A stretch of DNA of 64,000 nt from the NCBI GenBank assembly GCA_002197995.1, contig NGZR01000002.1, positions 992,001-1,056,000 on the forward strand, written 5' to 3'. The notes under the pieces were generated by a model. That model searched no databases, had not been told where the DNA came from, and saw only the letters and a list, made by a program, of their open reading frames with translations. Numbering within the stretch: the first letter of the stretch is position 1; the number at the start of each line of letters is the position of its first letter. This DNA is from Gaeumannomyces sp. JS-464. Lineage: Eukaryota > Ascomycota > Sordariomycetes > Magnaporthales > Magnaporthaceae. Position numbers and translations under genes: made by a program. Positions 22,387 to 34,514 of this stretch are shown here, one piece after another.

Positions 22387-23199
22387 ATATAAAATTGTTT
22401 AACGCATTTATAAATAAAAGTTACGAATATTACGTAATTATTAATAAAAACGCCGCCGTTAAAACGAAATTGCTTACTTACCGGATTTCGCTAAAAACGT
22501 TAAAAAAAGCCATTATAAAAAAAAGAAAAGTAATTTAAAAATTATTTATTTCTTTTTAAAAACGAAAACCGGTGTAAAAAAAAGGTTTACGCTTATATAA
22601 TACTAAGTTACTTACTAATAATTATTTTGAAAAGTTATAACTAATACATTATTAAACGGCATTTATTTTATATATATCGAAAATATAAGTAAGAAAAACG
22701 CGCTTTTAAATGCGCTATTTACTTTCGAAAAAACGGTTGCGAAAAAAAAGCAAAAGCGAACGTGGCAAAAATACAAATAATTACGTTCGTTTAACATTAC
22801 AAATTAATCGCGGTTACGAAAAAGGAATTTGTAACGCGAGCTGCGTTTTTACGGCTTTTATATTTAACGTTAAAAAAGCATTAAAAAAAAGGTTTTTAAA
22901 ACGAAAGCTTAATTACGGAAGTTTATGTTAATGCATATAATGCACTAAGATATTAAAGTTATTAATTACGTCGTATAGCGTGATTTAAGGTTTATACTTA
23001 CCTTGTAAGTGTTTTACTTACCTTGTAAGTGAAACGCTTACCCCGCACTTATTTATATATAAGTGCGGTATATATATAACTTTATTTATTTATATAAGGG
23101 CCTTTTTTCCCTTACGCTAGTTATAGGAATTCCTAATAGGTAGCATGCCTTTAATACAATCCTTTTCCTTATATTACTTTTAGCATTAATCCTAACAGT
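22387..23199. other. AT-rich stretch between Fot1 copy 2 and outer gypsy relic
   Basis: An open frame of 73 codons at 22710 has no family features. Near 23000-23035 there are three short CTTACCTTGTAAGT-like direct repeats. It could be the 5' part of a gypsy relic but nothing is recognisable. Confidence 0.35.
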
Positions 23200-23748
23200 T
23201 TATTCCGCGGGAATTTTACGATTTATTCCCGTTATTTATAAAGCAAAAAGCAAATAAGTTAAACCCGCACAAACTAAGCGTAAACCACGAAATAAAAATT
23301 TTAAAAAAAAAGTTAACGAAGTTAAGCTTTTTTTACTTTAAAAATCCTATATAATATGTCGCGGAAAGAACTTTTAGTATTAAAAACGACGTTTTAAAAC
23401 CTGCTTAATAAAGGATTTATCCGGGCTAGCAATTCCCCCGTTAAAGCTTTTATTTTATTCGTGCGAAAACCGGGCGGAGGGTTGCGCTTTTATTGCAATT
23501 ATTAAAGCTTAAATGCCATTTTATAACCCGACCCGTACTTTTTCCCGCTTATTTCCGACACTTTTCGCAGTTTAACTAACGCTCGCTAGTTAATTAAAAA
23601 AAAATGTGATTTAAGCTTTTTAAAAAATTTAGGTTAAAAAGGGCTACAAATATATAACCGCTTTCCGCACCCGATACGGTTTATTTAAATAAACCGTTAT
23701 TTTCTCGGCTTTTTAAAAGCTTTAACCACTTTTTAAAAATATATTAAT
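23200..23748 (+). mobile_element. Outer Ty3/gypsy relic, 5' part of reverse transcriptase
   Basis: Plus-strand translation gives the classic RT entry: [13 protein letters not shown], then [14 protein letters not shown], then remains of the catalytic palm up to the TF.KYIN motif at 23735-23748. There it is cut by the 5' LTR of the copia element. It resumes at 36377 in frame with the expected next residues, so the two parts were once one gene. Upstream gag is not recognisable. Confidence 0.82.
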
Positions 23749-24096
23749 TGTTAAAAGTGCAATTAAAAGTCGCATAAAGTTACTAACGGATGCAGTGGAT
23801 TTACGATTTGGCGCTTCGTAACGGAAAACAACGTTTTTTAACACGAAGGTTTTAACGCGGAAATTACCGGTTATATCGTTATATACGAAAGCTGTGCGAG
23901 TCGCAAGTTAAATCTCGATACTGGAAGTGGCTTCGTACAATTGCACGCCGCGGCTTCCGTTACGAAATACATATATCCGGCGAGGTTCGCATAACGAGCC
24001 TTTTTTTATATTTAAAAAACAAACAGCTTTTTAAAATATATAAACTAGGAAGCTTTTTCACCCCAAAAACCGGTACCGGTACGAATGTTATAAATA
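23749..24096 (+). repeat. 5' LTR of the copia element
   Basis: 348 bp, begins TGTTAAAAGT. Aligns throughout with 36028-36376 but has more C-to-T/G-to-A changes. For example, the end reads ATGTTATAAATA where the 3' LTR reads ATGCCACGAACA. Confidence 0.88.
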
Positions 24097-24258
24097 CTAA
24101 TTAATAAGCAAGTTTAACTTAATAAGTATTTTAACTTACAAATTAACAACGTAAAAAGGTAATTCGCATTTATTAACGAAAAGCTGCTATAACGTACGAA
24201 AGTTTTTTAATTTCCTAATCGTAAACGCGTTAATAAAATAATTACGCTTTTGTTTAAA

Positions 24259-24436
24259 TGTTATAATTCCGTGCTTTAAGCACGAAAGTAATAGCTTAAA
24301 AGTTACCTTTAAACTAACTCGTATATATATAAAAACCATATAACCTTTTTTATAACCTTTTTTTTTCCTTTTTATTTTTTAAAATAACATTATTTTAACC
24401 CCTATTAGCGACTACCTAATGGCTAAGTTTATTACA
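24259..24436 (+). repeat. 5' LTR of inner gypsy element
   Basis: 178 bp, TGTTATAATT..TTTATTACA, pairs with 31522-31698. Contains the conserved CGTGCTTTAAGCACG palindrome. Confidence 0.88.
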
Positions 24437-26379
24437 TTTTTAAAAAATCTTTTCCTATTAAAAGGGATTATATAATAATAACACTAAATACCACGAATAA
24501 CGACGAGGGCTTAACTTTTACCTTTAATACTTTAACCTTTTTTACAAAGCTCGCTATTCGTTACTATTGCGAATTTCCAAGCACGATTAGCCGCGGCCGA
24601 ATTTAATTAATAAAAGTTCCAAAACGACGTTAATAAACTTTTCGTCGACCATCGTAACGATATTACGCGGGTAATAACGGAATAAAAAAACTAACTTTAA
24701 CCGCATACGTAACACTTTTCGCACCGAAACGGCTGCTTTTTAAAAACCCGACTTTATACGCCGGCGATAAAAGCGGTTTTAACGTTTAAAAAACGCGGTT
24801 AAGTATAAGTTTAATTACAACGCGGAGTTTATCGGGAATAACCGCGATAAATTCGAATACATTTAGGCGTATTTAACTTTAAGCATTTAAAATGTGGTAC
24901 GCTTTTATTACGAAATCGAAAAATTAAATAGCACGTATAACTTAGCCGATTTTATTTTCCATTTTAATTTTTAATAACCTTTATAAAAAAGCTTAAACTT
25001 TAACGAAATTAAAAGTTTGCCGGATAAAACCAGGCTAAACGTTTATTTATTTTTACGTAAATTTCGAAATATTACTAGCATTCGCTAGCGAATTAAAATG
25101 GGCGAACGAAATTAAAATTAATTACTTCCGCTTTCGCATTTTTAACCGCATTTGTTTAACGGCGGTAACGGGCTCGCACGATACTACCTTTTATTTAAAA
25201 GTGGTAACGGTATATAAACGTATTGCATAAGCATTAAAAACGATCCATTTAAATAATAAATTCGGTAAAAAAGCATTATAACCCCCCGGTTTTGTATTAA
25301 AAAAGGTACGGAAAATACCCCGATAATAAGCGTTAACGCGGTTTATATTAATAAATAACCACCACGTAAACTACGCGCTTTTTATGTATCCCAGGAAAAA
25401 TTCCAACGGTAACGGGAGTTCGGGCGTGTTTAAATTATAAAGTAAAAAATACGAGCGACGAGTTTGTCGGTACCGAAACGCGGTACGGCTAAAAAAAGCT
25501 AAGTTAACCCCGACCTAAAACACCGGTACCGAAAGGGGAAAAAAGTAGCCTTTAATAAAAGATTTAATTAAAAAGGGAAATTGCGGCAGCGGATATAAAT
25601 TGCAACTAATAAGCTATTTAAAAAAAAAGTGAAAAAACGAATTAAAAAAAATCGAACGAAGCATACATAACCCCCCTTTTTAATTCCGATTTATTTATCT
25701 TTTCCCAATTTATTAATGCATAAATGGATTTAAAATGCGAATATTACGCGGTAATAAGCGAGAAATTTGCGATAAAATTTCAAATCGAAAAAATACGACT
25801 TTATAAATTTAATAACTGGGAACGGTTTAAGCAAATCCCGGTTAGCTATTAAGTATTTTATTAAATGTAAAATGGATATAAATGGCTAAATAAAGCTTAT
25901 TTTATTTTACATTATTCCAGGTATATTACGAAACGTTATTTTTTAACTTTCGTAAATAAACGCGAATAAGTTACTTTTAACGCGGTTTTAAGCTATTTAT
26001 AAATAAAGGTAATAAGTTAATTTGTAATTAAAAAAGTGAAAACCCGATTAACTTTGGAGAAATTCCCGGTAATTATCGGCAGTATTTTCGCCGTAATTTG
26101 CCGAAAATAGCAACGAAACTTTTAACAAAATTACGAGTTTATATCTACCTTTTTAAAAGAAATAATACGAATATTACAGTTTATCGCTAAAATACCACCG
26201 TTTAACCGGTTAAAATTTAAATTGCTTTAAAAATTAGCGAAATTCGCCGGCCTTTTCGATAAAACGAAAGTATTAGGGTTGTTTTTATACTAGGGGAACT
26301 TAAACCATTATATTAAACTAATAAAAAACGAAACGGTTTTATTTTAAACCTTTTTTAAAAACGCTTATATAATATGCCG

Positions 26380-29320
26380 AAAGAATAACTTTTAAAACTG
26401 CGCAAACAAATTACTAACCTAATGGATAAAAGCTGGATCCACGTTAACTTATCCCCGGCAACCGCGCTTGTTTTAATAGTACGCAAATAGTTAAAAAGCT
26501 AGCGTTTATACGTGGATTACCGTACATTTAACGCGATTACATTCCAAAATCGCTACTTTTTACCGTTAATAAAAAAAACACTCCGCTTTTTACAAAATCC
26601 GGGTAGTAAAAAGCGAAAAACATTTAATACCGTTTTAAATACGATTCGAATTATTCGAATAGCTAATATGCCCGTTCGGTTTTATAAAAGCTTTAATAAC
26701 GTTTTAACTTTATATTAACGGTATTTTAAGCGATATTTTTAACGATTTCGTATTAGCAAATTTAAATAACGTGCTTATTTTTTCCTTAGGATTTCGCAAA
26801 AATTATATAAAAAAAGTGAAAAAAGTTTTCCGTTAGTTAAAAAACGCCGGGTTAAATTTAAACCTGGAAAAAGCGATTTCGCAATGTAAAAAGTTAAATA
26901 TTTAAGGTTTATAGTTAAAATAAAAAAGGGAATCCAAACCGACCTAAAAGAAAATCCGCGCGATCCGTAATTAAAAAGCGTTAAAAAAATTTAAAAAATT
27001 TCGCAACTTTTTTAGCTTTGCTAATTTTTACCGAAATTTTATCGATAAATATTTAAAATTAACTACGCTATTAGTAGTTTTAATTAAAAAAGGAACTTCG
27101 TACTAATAGGATTTTAAAATCGACATAATATTTAAGCGGTTAAAACTAGGGTTTTTTAAATACCCGTGCTAATATAATAGGATTTAAAATAAAATACGAG
27201 GTTAAAATTAAACTTTTCCGGAACGGCTTTAAAAGGTTGCTTATTTTAAAAAGGGAAAAACGGTTTATAATTATTAATTGCTTACCATTTCGCTAAATTA
27301 AACGACGTATAACGCAATTTTATTATTTATAATAAAAAACTTTTAACGGTAATAAAATGCTTAAAAATTTAAAACGTAAAATTACGAAATATGTTTAAAC
27401 CGTTCCTAATTTTTATAAATTATAAAGGTTTAAAATATTTTTTAAACCCCGAAAAATGTCCGAAAAATAAATGCGTTAAACGGAAATATTAGCGAAATTT
27501 AATTATAATTTGCAATACCGATTAGGGAAATACCTAATATTACCGAACGTGTTATTACCGAAAAAATAAAACCAAAAAGGAAAAATACGCAAAATAACGC
27601 TATTATAACTAATGCAACCCGGTTAAAGCATAACGCTAGCAAAATTCCATATTAATTTCGTATTTATAACCATTTTATCCCCGAATTAAACTTATAATAA
27701 AATTACGCCGATACGAAAAAAAACCTTAGCATTTAACCCGGATTAATTATTAATATAAAGCCATATTTACGCTATACCTTTTTTAACGAAAGCTATTATT
27801 TTCCGCGAATAAGCTTTAGCAAATTTATAAAACGAAAGGTTACGCCGCGATAAAATATATAAATATAAACTTGTAATAGTTTAACAAAATGCGCACAGTT
27901 TTCCTTTTAAAGCTAATCTAAAAACGCAAGTAGCAAATTACGAAATTAATGCATAAAAAATATTTTAATATAAAAAGCGGTTATAATTTCTAGTTTAAAA
28001 ATTATTAATTACCATTTTAATTTAAAAAATACACGCTTTTTTAATCGTAAACTACGCGGGTCGGAATAACATATTCGCCGTTTTATGCTGGAATTACTAT
28101 TAAAATGAGATGTTATAAAATGTGGTATAATTTGTTTGCAATTACGATATATGCCGCAAATCCCGCCCATTACGATAATATAAATAAAGGTTATTACGCC
28201 TTTTCCCGGTTTTAAACCAGTTTTAAAAAAACATTTCGATAAATTTTATAATAAAGTTTTCCGCTATTAAAAAAAACCGAAATATTTAATAGTAATTATT
28301 AATAAGTTATTAAAATATATCCAATTAAAAGTTATACATAACATAAAAGCAAAAAAATATATAATAAAATTCCGTTTTATTTAATAGCGATTTCGTAGCT
28401 TTTTAAACAGTATTATATCCGATAAAAGTTCGAATTAAGTCGGAAATTTTTAAATAAAACTATACTTTTAAATGGAAATCGAATAATTGCTTTTTATATT
28501 CTTCCACTTTAAAAAAACGGGGATATAAAACGAATAAATTAAAAGGTTTAGCATTATTTACGTTATTTTATCACTTTCGCGTAAACCGATTAGTTATAAC
28601 ATTTTAACGTTTGCTAATTCGCGTTTAATAATAAAAATTCAATTATTACGAAATATAACTTTAACCGTTTACTTTTTGGATTCGATATTAACCCGATCCC
28701 AATATCCTTTTTACTAAATAACGCGTTTAAAGCTAGTAAAAAAAAGCGCGTTTTCGTTTTCCTAACCCATTTACGCGAAGGATTAAAACTTGCTATAATA
28801 ACCGCGGCATTCGCGTAATAATAAAAGTTTTAAACGAACAAATTTCGCCGCCCGGCCGAAAAATACAAAATAAAAGATAAAGTTTATCTATTTTTTCGTA
28901 ATATTAAAACAAACCGCTTTAATAAAAAGTTAAATTAAATAGTAAATAAATACGAAATGGTCGCGGTTTTAACTTCCTTTATTATTACATTAAATATGCT
29001 TAAAAGCATTTACCCCACTTTTTACGTTAAATTAATCGAACGAGTAGCGAATAACCCGCTTTCGCTATAAATAAATACAAATATATAATTAAACCCCGTT
29101 TTAATCCTATTATTAAAAAATACCGAACCTTGGAAAAAGTGGTTCGTAAAAAAGATTTTAATAGTAAAAAACGCTAAAAAGTAAAAAAAAGCAAATATTA
29201 ATAAAATAAGTACAATAGGATAAAACGAATTAAAACCTATTGGAAAATTTTAAAAATATAACGGTAATAGTAAACTTTAAAACGTAATAAGGGAACGCGC
29301 GCATTTAAAACGGTTTCGAA
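26380..29320 (+). pseudogene. pol remains of inner gypsy element (RT, RNase H, integrase, chromodomain)
   Basis: The open piece 26512-26718 starts DYRTFNAITFQNRYFLPLI, the RT motif that follows the palm entry. Later stop-broken frames give the fingers/thumb and primer-grip region, RNase H-like remains, and the integrase tail with PTFYVKLIERVANNPLSL near 29010-29060, followed by a KKWFVKKIL.VKN chromodomain entry. Stops are TAA/TAG at former Gln and Trp positions. No functional polyprotein can be made. Confidence 0.8.
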
Positions 29321-31521
29321 CTGCGAAGTAAAAAAAAAGTAAACGGCGGCGTTGCGTAAATAAAAAAGGCGCGTTACGGGTATTTAACTATTTAAAAATA
29401 AGGAAAAGCCGGGAAGCGAACGAGCGCGCACTATATAAAAGTACGAAGCTAAAACGACTTCCAATTTAATTATAACTACGAACGATGCGATAAAAAATAA
29501 AAAGCGCGCTAACTTCGGAAATTTAACGAAAAAAAATAAAAACGAACGCCGAAGTTAAAGCGCGCCGGCTTAAACACGAAAATAAAAAAAAGCCTTAGCA
29601 CGATAAGCCATTACCATGCTTAAAACCCAACTTTAAAAAAAAACCTGGGCGCATAATACGGAAGGAAAGCGGAATTAAAACGCGTTTTATCGTTAAAAGA
29701 TTTCTCTTTTTTAAACTAAAAAAGGAAACGGTACCGACGGGAAAACGAGCTGCCGCCGCTGCGATTAATATCCCGGCAACGACGACGTTTTTTACAATGC
29801 CGGGCGGTACGAAAAAAAAGCGACGATTTACGACAGCTCGAGCTAAAATAATAAATAAAGCGATAACGCGCCGAGCTTTTACTAAATTAAACACGGTTAT
29901 TACTAACCATTTAAATAATAACGTTAATAAGCTGGTTATCGCGCGTTTTAACGCAACGCTCCGCTTTTATTTAAAATTTTTGCAAACGATTAACAACGCT
30001 ATTATTAAAAGTATACGAGGAAGGTGTTAATCCACATAATTAGCGCGTGCACCGGGATAAACTCCACACCTCGTAAAGCAACGGGCCCAAGGCCCGTGCG
30101 CTCCCACAAGCATATAAAAGGGGATTTTCCAATCCCCTTTTTATAATTAAATTCCTTCCCAAAATATGCACAATACAAAAACCCTCCAGATTTATAGATC
30201 TTTGTGTATCACTATGGGAAAGCTTCGGGCCCCGGACAGGAGTAACACTTTTACTAACAAAAGGGCTAATTATTTGCATAAAGCTAAAGCTACGAATAAG
30301 CGTATTTATAAGCTATTAGTTTTAATTGCTATAACGGGAAAAAGTATTAGCCTTATTGCTAAAAACTAAAGCGTTTTGCGCGGGGTCGGCATTTTAAATA
30401 TGCTAACAGTCGAAATTCGCGTTAATTTCCTTAAAAAATTACGATTAATATTGGTAAGTAATAAAATACTCGCAAATAAAGATTAATCGCGAGCTTTTGC
30501 CGAAAAAGACGCTAAGCGTGAAAATATGTCGATTATTGGTCGTTATAGCAAAAAGGTTACGTTAAGCACGGCGAAAGGCAAAGTTTAAAGCGTAAGCAGC
30601 ATTGGAGGTATTATAGCCCGTTGTTTTTCCTTTACGGTAGCGGTCGTAAGCTTATCCGGGTCGGTACTTTTTTGCAAATTACGACCTGAATAACTTTCGA
30701 CTTTTGGAAGCACGCGTCGCATTTGTACGTTTAATAAACGAAAGCCGCGTGCTTTTCGTTTAACGAGTTACTTGTTAAGTTAATCGCGTCGGTAACGCGA
30801 CGGCTTTTATTGCGTTTATGTTAAAAAAAATATAATAGGTTAAATACGGATAATAAACAAGCGCGGAAAAACTTACACGTTCGAACGAATCGCCGCTACC
30901 ACCGTTAAAAAGGGAAAAAAAGCGGTAACGGTAATAAATATCGTGGAAAACGTGCGAGTGGAAGTTAGCGTTCGTAACGAAATAAAAGCGCGATAAATGC
31001 GAAAAAAACTAAAGCTAAAAACGGAATCGCATAAAAAGGCAAAACGACGGCGGCGAAATAAAGCGAAAACGAAGCCGTAACGGGCAAAAAACGAAAACTA
31101 TTAACAAACACTAGGAAAAGCGGAGGAAAAACGGAAATGGTTAAAACGAAAAGCTAAAATCGAAACGATAACGAGCGAGAAATTTTTTTTAGTAAAAGCG
31201 AAATCGCAAAAAGGAGAAATAAGTTACGCGAAATAACCAAAGGCAAATATAAGGAAGGAAAAGAAAAAGCGAAGCAATTAAAAACTACGAGGCAACCGAA
31301 AAGCAAACCGTCGCTACCGATAAAAAAAAAAGAACGCCCGAGTTAAAATACAAAGGACTTAAACACTTACCTAAAGGCCGACCCGGGGCCGAATATACTA
31401 ATAACACCTTTTAATACGGCACGAGGCCTTTTAATAAACGAGCCACTTATACTAACGGTGCGCGTGAAAAAAGGGGAAAAAACGAAACAATTAAAAAAGG
31501 CGAGCCCGAAAAAGGCGGCTA
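29321..31521. other. Extra 2.2-kb region between chromodomain and 3' LTR
   Basis: Holds a small basic open frame (29797-30030), a little-mutated LTR-like island (30025-30247), another basic frame (30166-30369), and Lys/Arg-rich plus-strand remains at 30890-31330 that look like a transposase or retroelement tail. No domain is firm. It could be an extra downstream ORF of this retroelement or another nested relic. Confidence 0.4.
30025..30247 (+). repeat. LTR-like island with TGTTA..TAACA ends and two hairpins
   Basis: 223 bp starting TGTTAATCC and ending GGAGTAACA, the usual inverted dinucleotide ends of a gypsy LTR. It keeps plentiful CpA/TpG and CC/GG, unlike its surroundings. It has two perfect hairpins: ACGGGCC-CAA-GGCCCGT (30080-30096) and TATAAAAGGGGATT..AATCCCCTTTTTATA (30114-30147), the second overlapping a TATA box. 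Matching 5-bp duplications are not visible, so solo-LTR identity is tentative. Confidence 0.4.
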
Positions 31522-31698
31522 TGTTATAATTCCGTGCTTTAGGCACGAAAGTAACAGTTTAAGGGTTACTTTTAAGTTAACTCGTATATATATAGGAACT
31601 ATATAACCTTTCCATAGCCTTTTTTTCTTCCCCTTATTTTTTAAAATAATATCATTTTAACCTTTACTGGCGACCACCTAATGGCTAGGTTTATTATA
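31522..31698 (+). repeat. 3' LTR of inner gypsy element
   Basis: 177 bp, TGTTATAATT..TTTATTATA, pairs with 24259-24436. Followed by target duplication TTAAA. Confidence 0.88.
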
Positions 31699-33779
31699 TT
31701 AAACAACTTTTTTTATTAAAAAAAGGGAACTTTAAGCAGATTTAACACTAAGCTTATGCGAAGCTTTGGAGCTATTAAATACAACTTTAACTGCTTAAAA
31801 AAAATCGCTCGAGTAAGGAAAAAAATCGCGCGCCGCCGCGCATTTCGTTAATACATTTCCTTTTATCCTTTTTTCCTTTTTTATAACCCGTAACCATTTT
31901 AATCCCTAACTTTGTACGATTATTATATTAAGCGAGGACGAAACACCCAATTTTAAAACTGCTGCTAGGCTAACAAAAACACTTTAACTAATTATTACCA
32001 GTTTAACAAAATTGATAAAACTACCTAAATAAACAAATCTTTTATTAAAAAAAGCGACGACGAGAGATAACGAAATTACGTACGAAAAAATGGGATAAAA
32101 AAGCGGCATTGCTATTTTTATATAAAAACGTTACACGTTACCGAGTTTTAAAAAACTTTGTACAACTTATCCCGCGTTTGGGATAAAAATCACCTTTTTA
32201 CGTATTTCGCATAATTTATAATGGAATTTAGTTAGCTTAATGTTAAAAGAAAAAAGCTACGCGATATATTTCGAAAAGTTTTTCGAAATTAAGAAATATT
32301 TTACTTCGATTAAATAAGTAAAGTATTTTAAAAAAGGATGCTTTAATTGTTATACGGAAACGGTATCGACATTTTTAGCGATAGCTACATTAAGCAGCTC
32401 GTACGGATTTTAAATCGAACTTCGCTAAAAACCCTTTCGTTTACATGGCAACCACTTTAAACATAATAACCCCGTTAACCATTACTATTTTTAAACTAAA
32501 TTTAAATACCTTTTGGAAAAACGGTTCGCACGATCGTTCCGACGGTCGAAACGAACTAAAAAAACGAAACGGAGTTCGTATAAAAAGCAATTTAAACGTT
32601 TAAACCAATTTAAGCATTTAAAATTATTCCTTTTAAAGCTAGCACGATATAAAAAATTCGAACATTTTTTTAGTTTTTAAAAAAACCACGAGTTTAAACA
32701 GTTTAACCCGTAATAAAATATAACCTTTTACTAATTATGCCGGTATATAACTATTTTTTAAAACCAGTTAAAATTTTGGCTTTTTAAAAAGGATGGAAAT
32801 TTGCACGGAACTACACGGGCAAACCGTACGATATTTTATTCGACAAAGTAAGGATTTTCGTTAAATTTTATTAAAAATGTTAAATTGAAAAAAACTAATA
32901 CCACGCTATTTTTCTTAACATTTTGTTAAATCGTACGGAAAACTTTTACATTAACCATATCGAACCGAACAAACGGTAGGATAAAATGTATATCTTTTTA
33001 AACACACATTTTAATTCGAAATTAAACTATACGTAATATTAAACGGATTAAATAACAATTACCTTCGTACGAATAAATCAAAACCATGTAAATAAAACAT
33101 TGCTCGAAATGTTAAAAACCATGCTTAATAAATTCCAGCTTGTATAAAAAGCATTAGGTAAAAGCTGTTAAAGCGAAATCGCTTTGCACATTACGGTTGT
33201 ATAAGCTTACCGTGGCGTCCCAAAATTGGAAAGCGCCTTTTTTACCCAAAAAGAAACGTGCAAAGCTTTATTCGCCGACCTGCGAGCATTTTTTTAAATG
33301 GCTATAAATCGCATAAGCAAAAACTAATACTTATTAAAAAACGCTCCGCATAACGCTAATTACACGAATAAGCGCTATTATAACAATTAAAAGCCTCGCA
33401 TAAGCAACCCTTCGTTTCGAAGGACGGGCTAAAGCGGTTTTAAACTTAAAGCTAACTTTTAACCTCGCACGGCCAGCTTTTAACCTCGCATAACCAAACG
33501 GTGCTACGTATGCAAAAGAAATGGCTGCTGGTTAACTAACCACCTGCAAAAAAACGAAACAGCGCGAAGCAAAAATTCCTTTAAGCGTGTAAAAACCTAA
33601 GCACGGAGGAAATAAAATTCGACGCATTTTTCCAAAACTATAAAAGGTTTTAACCTTTGTACGATAATAACGACTTAAAATAAATGCAAAGGTTAACTTT
33701 AAAAAAAAAGATTACTATCGTGCAAAAAGGATAACTGGCATAACTTTAACTTATCGATTTAAAAGTTAAAAATGCAGTT

Positions 33780-34510
33780 TAATAATATGTTGTTTAACGT
33801 GTACGAAGCGCATATATAGCAACCATTTGTTAATTAAAGCAGCGTACGATTTATTAATTGCCGCTCAAATAAGCTCGCTAAATAAAAACAATATTGCTAA
33901 CTTAAGTAAACAATTGCAATAGCAAATGGATAACGCATAGCGAGGATTTACTTACCTACTTTTAAACTTAAACCGTACGATGCTGTTTATTTTTGCGGAC
34001 GGATTTTTCGCTAATAATAAAAACTTAACATTACAATTCGGGTATTTAATCGTTTTAGTAAAAAAAAACGGATTTTATAAAAATGAAAAAATTTTATAAA
34101 AAAACATTTTGCATTGGTTTTCGATTAAATGCAAACGAGTTACACGTAGCGTTTTAACCAACGAGTTATACGAAATAACAACCGGTTTCGATAATGGATT
34201 TGCATTTAGCACGACATTAAAACAAATTACATTTATTTTAAATGCCGTACGAATTTTAACTATCGTTTGCACAAATTCGAAGTTATTATACAAATGCCTG
34301 GTTAAGTTTAAAAGCACGACGGAAAAAAAACTAATAATCGACATTATATTATTCCGGGAATTATACGAAAAAACGGGAAATTTTTAAAATTTGTTAAATC
34401 GATAAACAAAATAACCCAATTAACGCTTTAACGAAAAAGAATTTAAACAACGCTTTATTAACCTTTAATTTCGACAAATCGTGCGATTATTAAAGTTAAA
34501 GCATATATCG
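33780..34510 (+). pseudogene. Reverse transcriptase-RNase H end of the copia polyprotein
   Basis: Stop-broken frames give AYIATICQPF and FKLKPYDAV-type segments (33800-33990). The open frame 34109-34387 begins HWFSIKCKRVTRSVLTNELYE, the copia RNase H signature (K..R.TRS.L..EL), with an ICFNV/ICT-S core. The tail at about 34400-34450 resembles the usual 'N..NALTK..' end. RIP stops prevent expression. Upstream gag-protease-integrase (31704-33700) is too mutated to delimit. Confidence 0.75.
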
Positions 34511-34514
34511 AACG

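Larger units (their letters stand above)
24259..31698 (+). mobile_element. Inner Ty3/gypsy LTR retrotransposon, full length, RIP-mutated
   Basis: 7440 bp with 5' LTR 24259-24436, 3' LTR 31522-31698 and a perfect target duplication TTAAA (24254-24258, 31699-31703). The interior reads gag-like remains (24500-25650), reverse transcriptase (26380-26820), RNase H (27000-27550), integrase (27700-28950) and a chromodomain-like end (29100-29320). About 2.2 kb of further sequence separates the chromodomain from the 3' LTR. A polypurine stretch (GGCGAGCCCGAAAAAGGCGG) precedes the 3' LTR. It is the youngest insertion in the nest. Confidence 0.88.

Noticed and set aside
29595..29894. 99-codon minus-strand hydrophobic frame
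   Set aside because: Opposite strand of the plus-strand retroelement remains; composition follows the antisense of Lys-rich sequence.
34075..34344. 89-codon minus-strand frame
   Set aside because: Antisense shadow of the copia RNase H segment.
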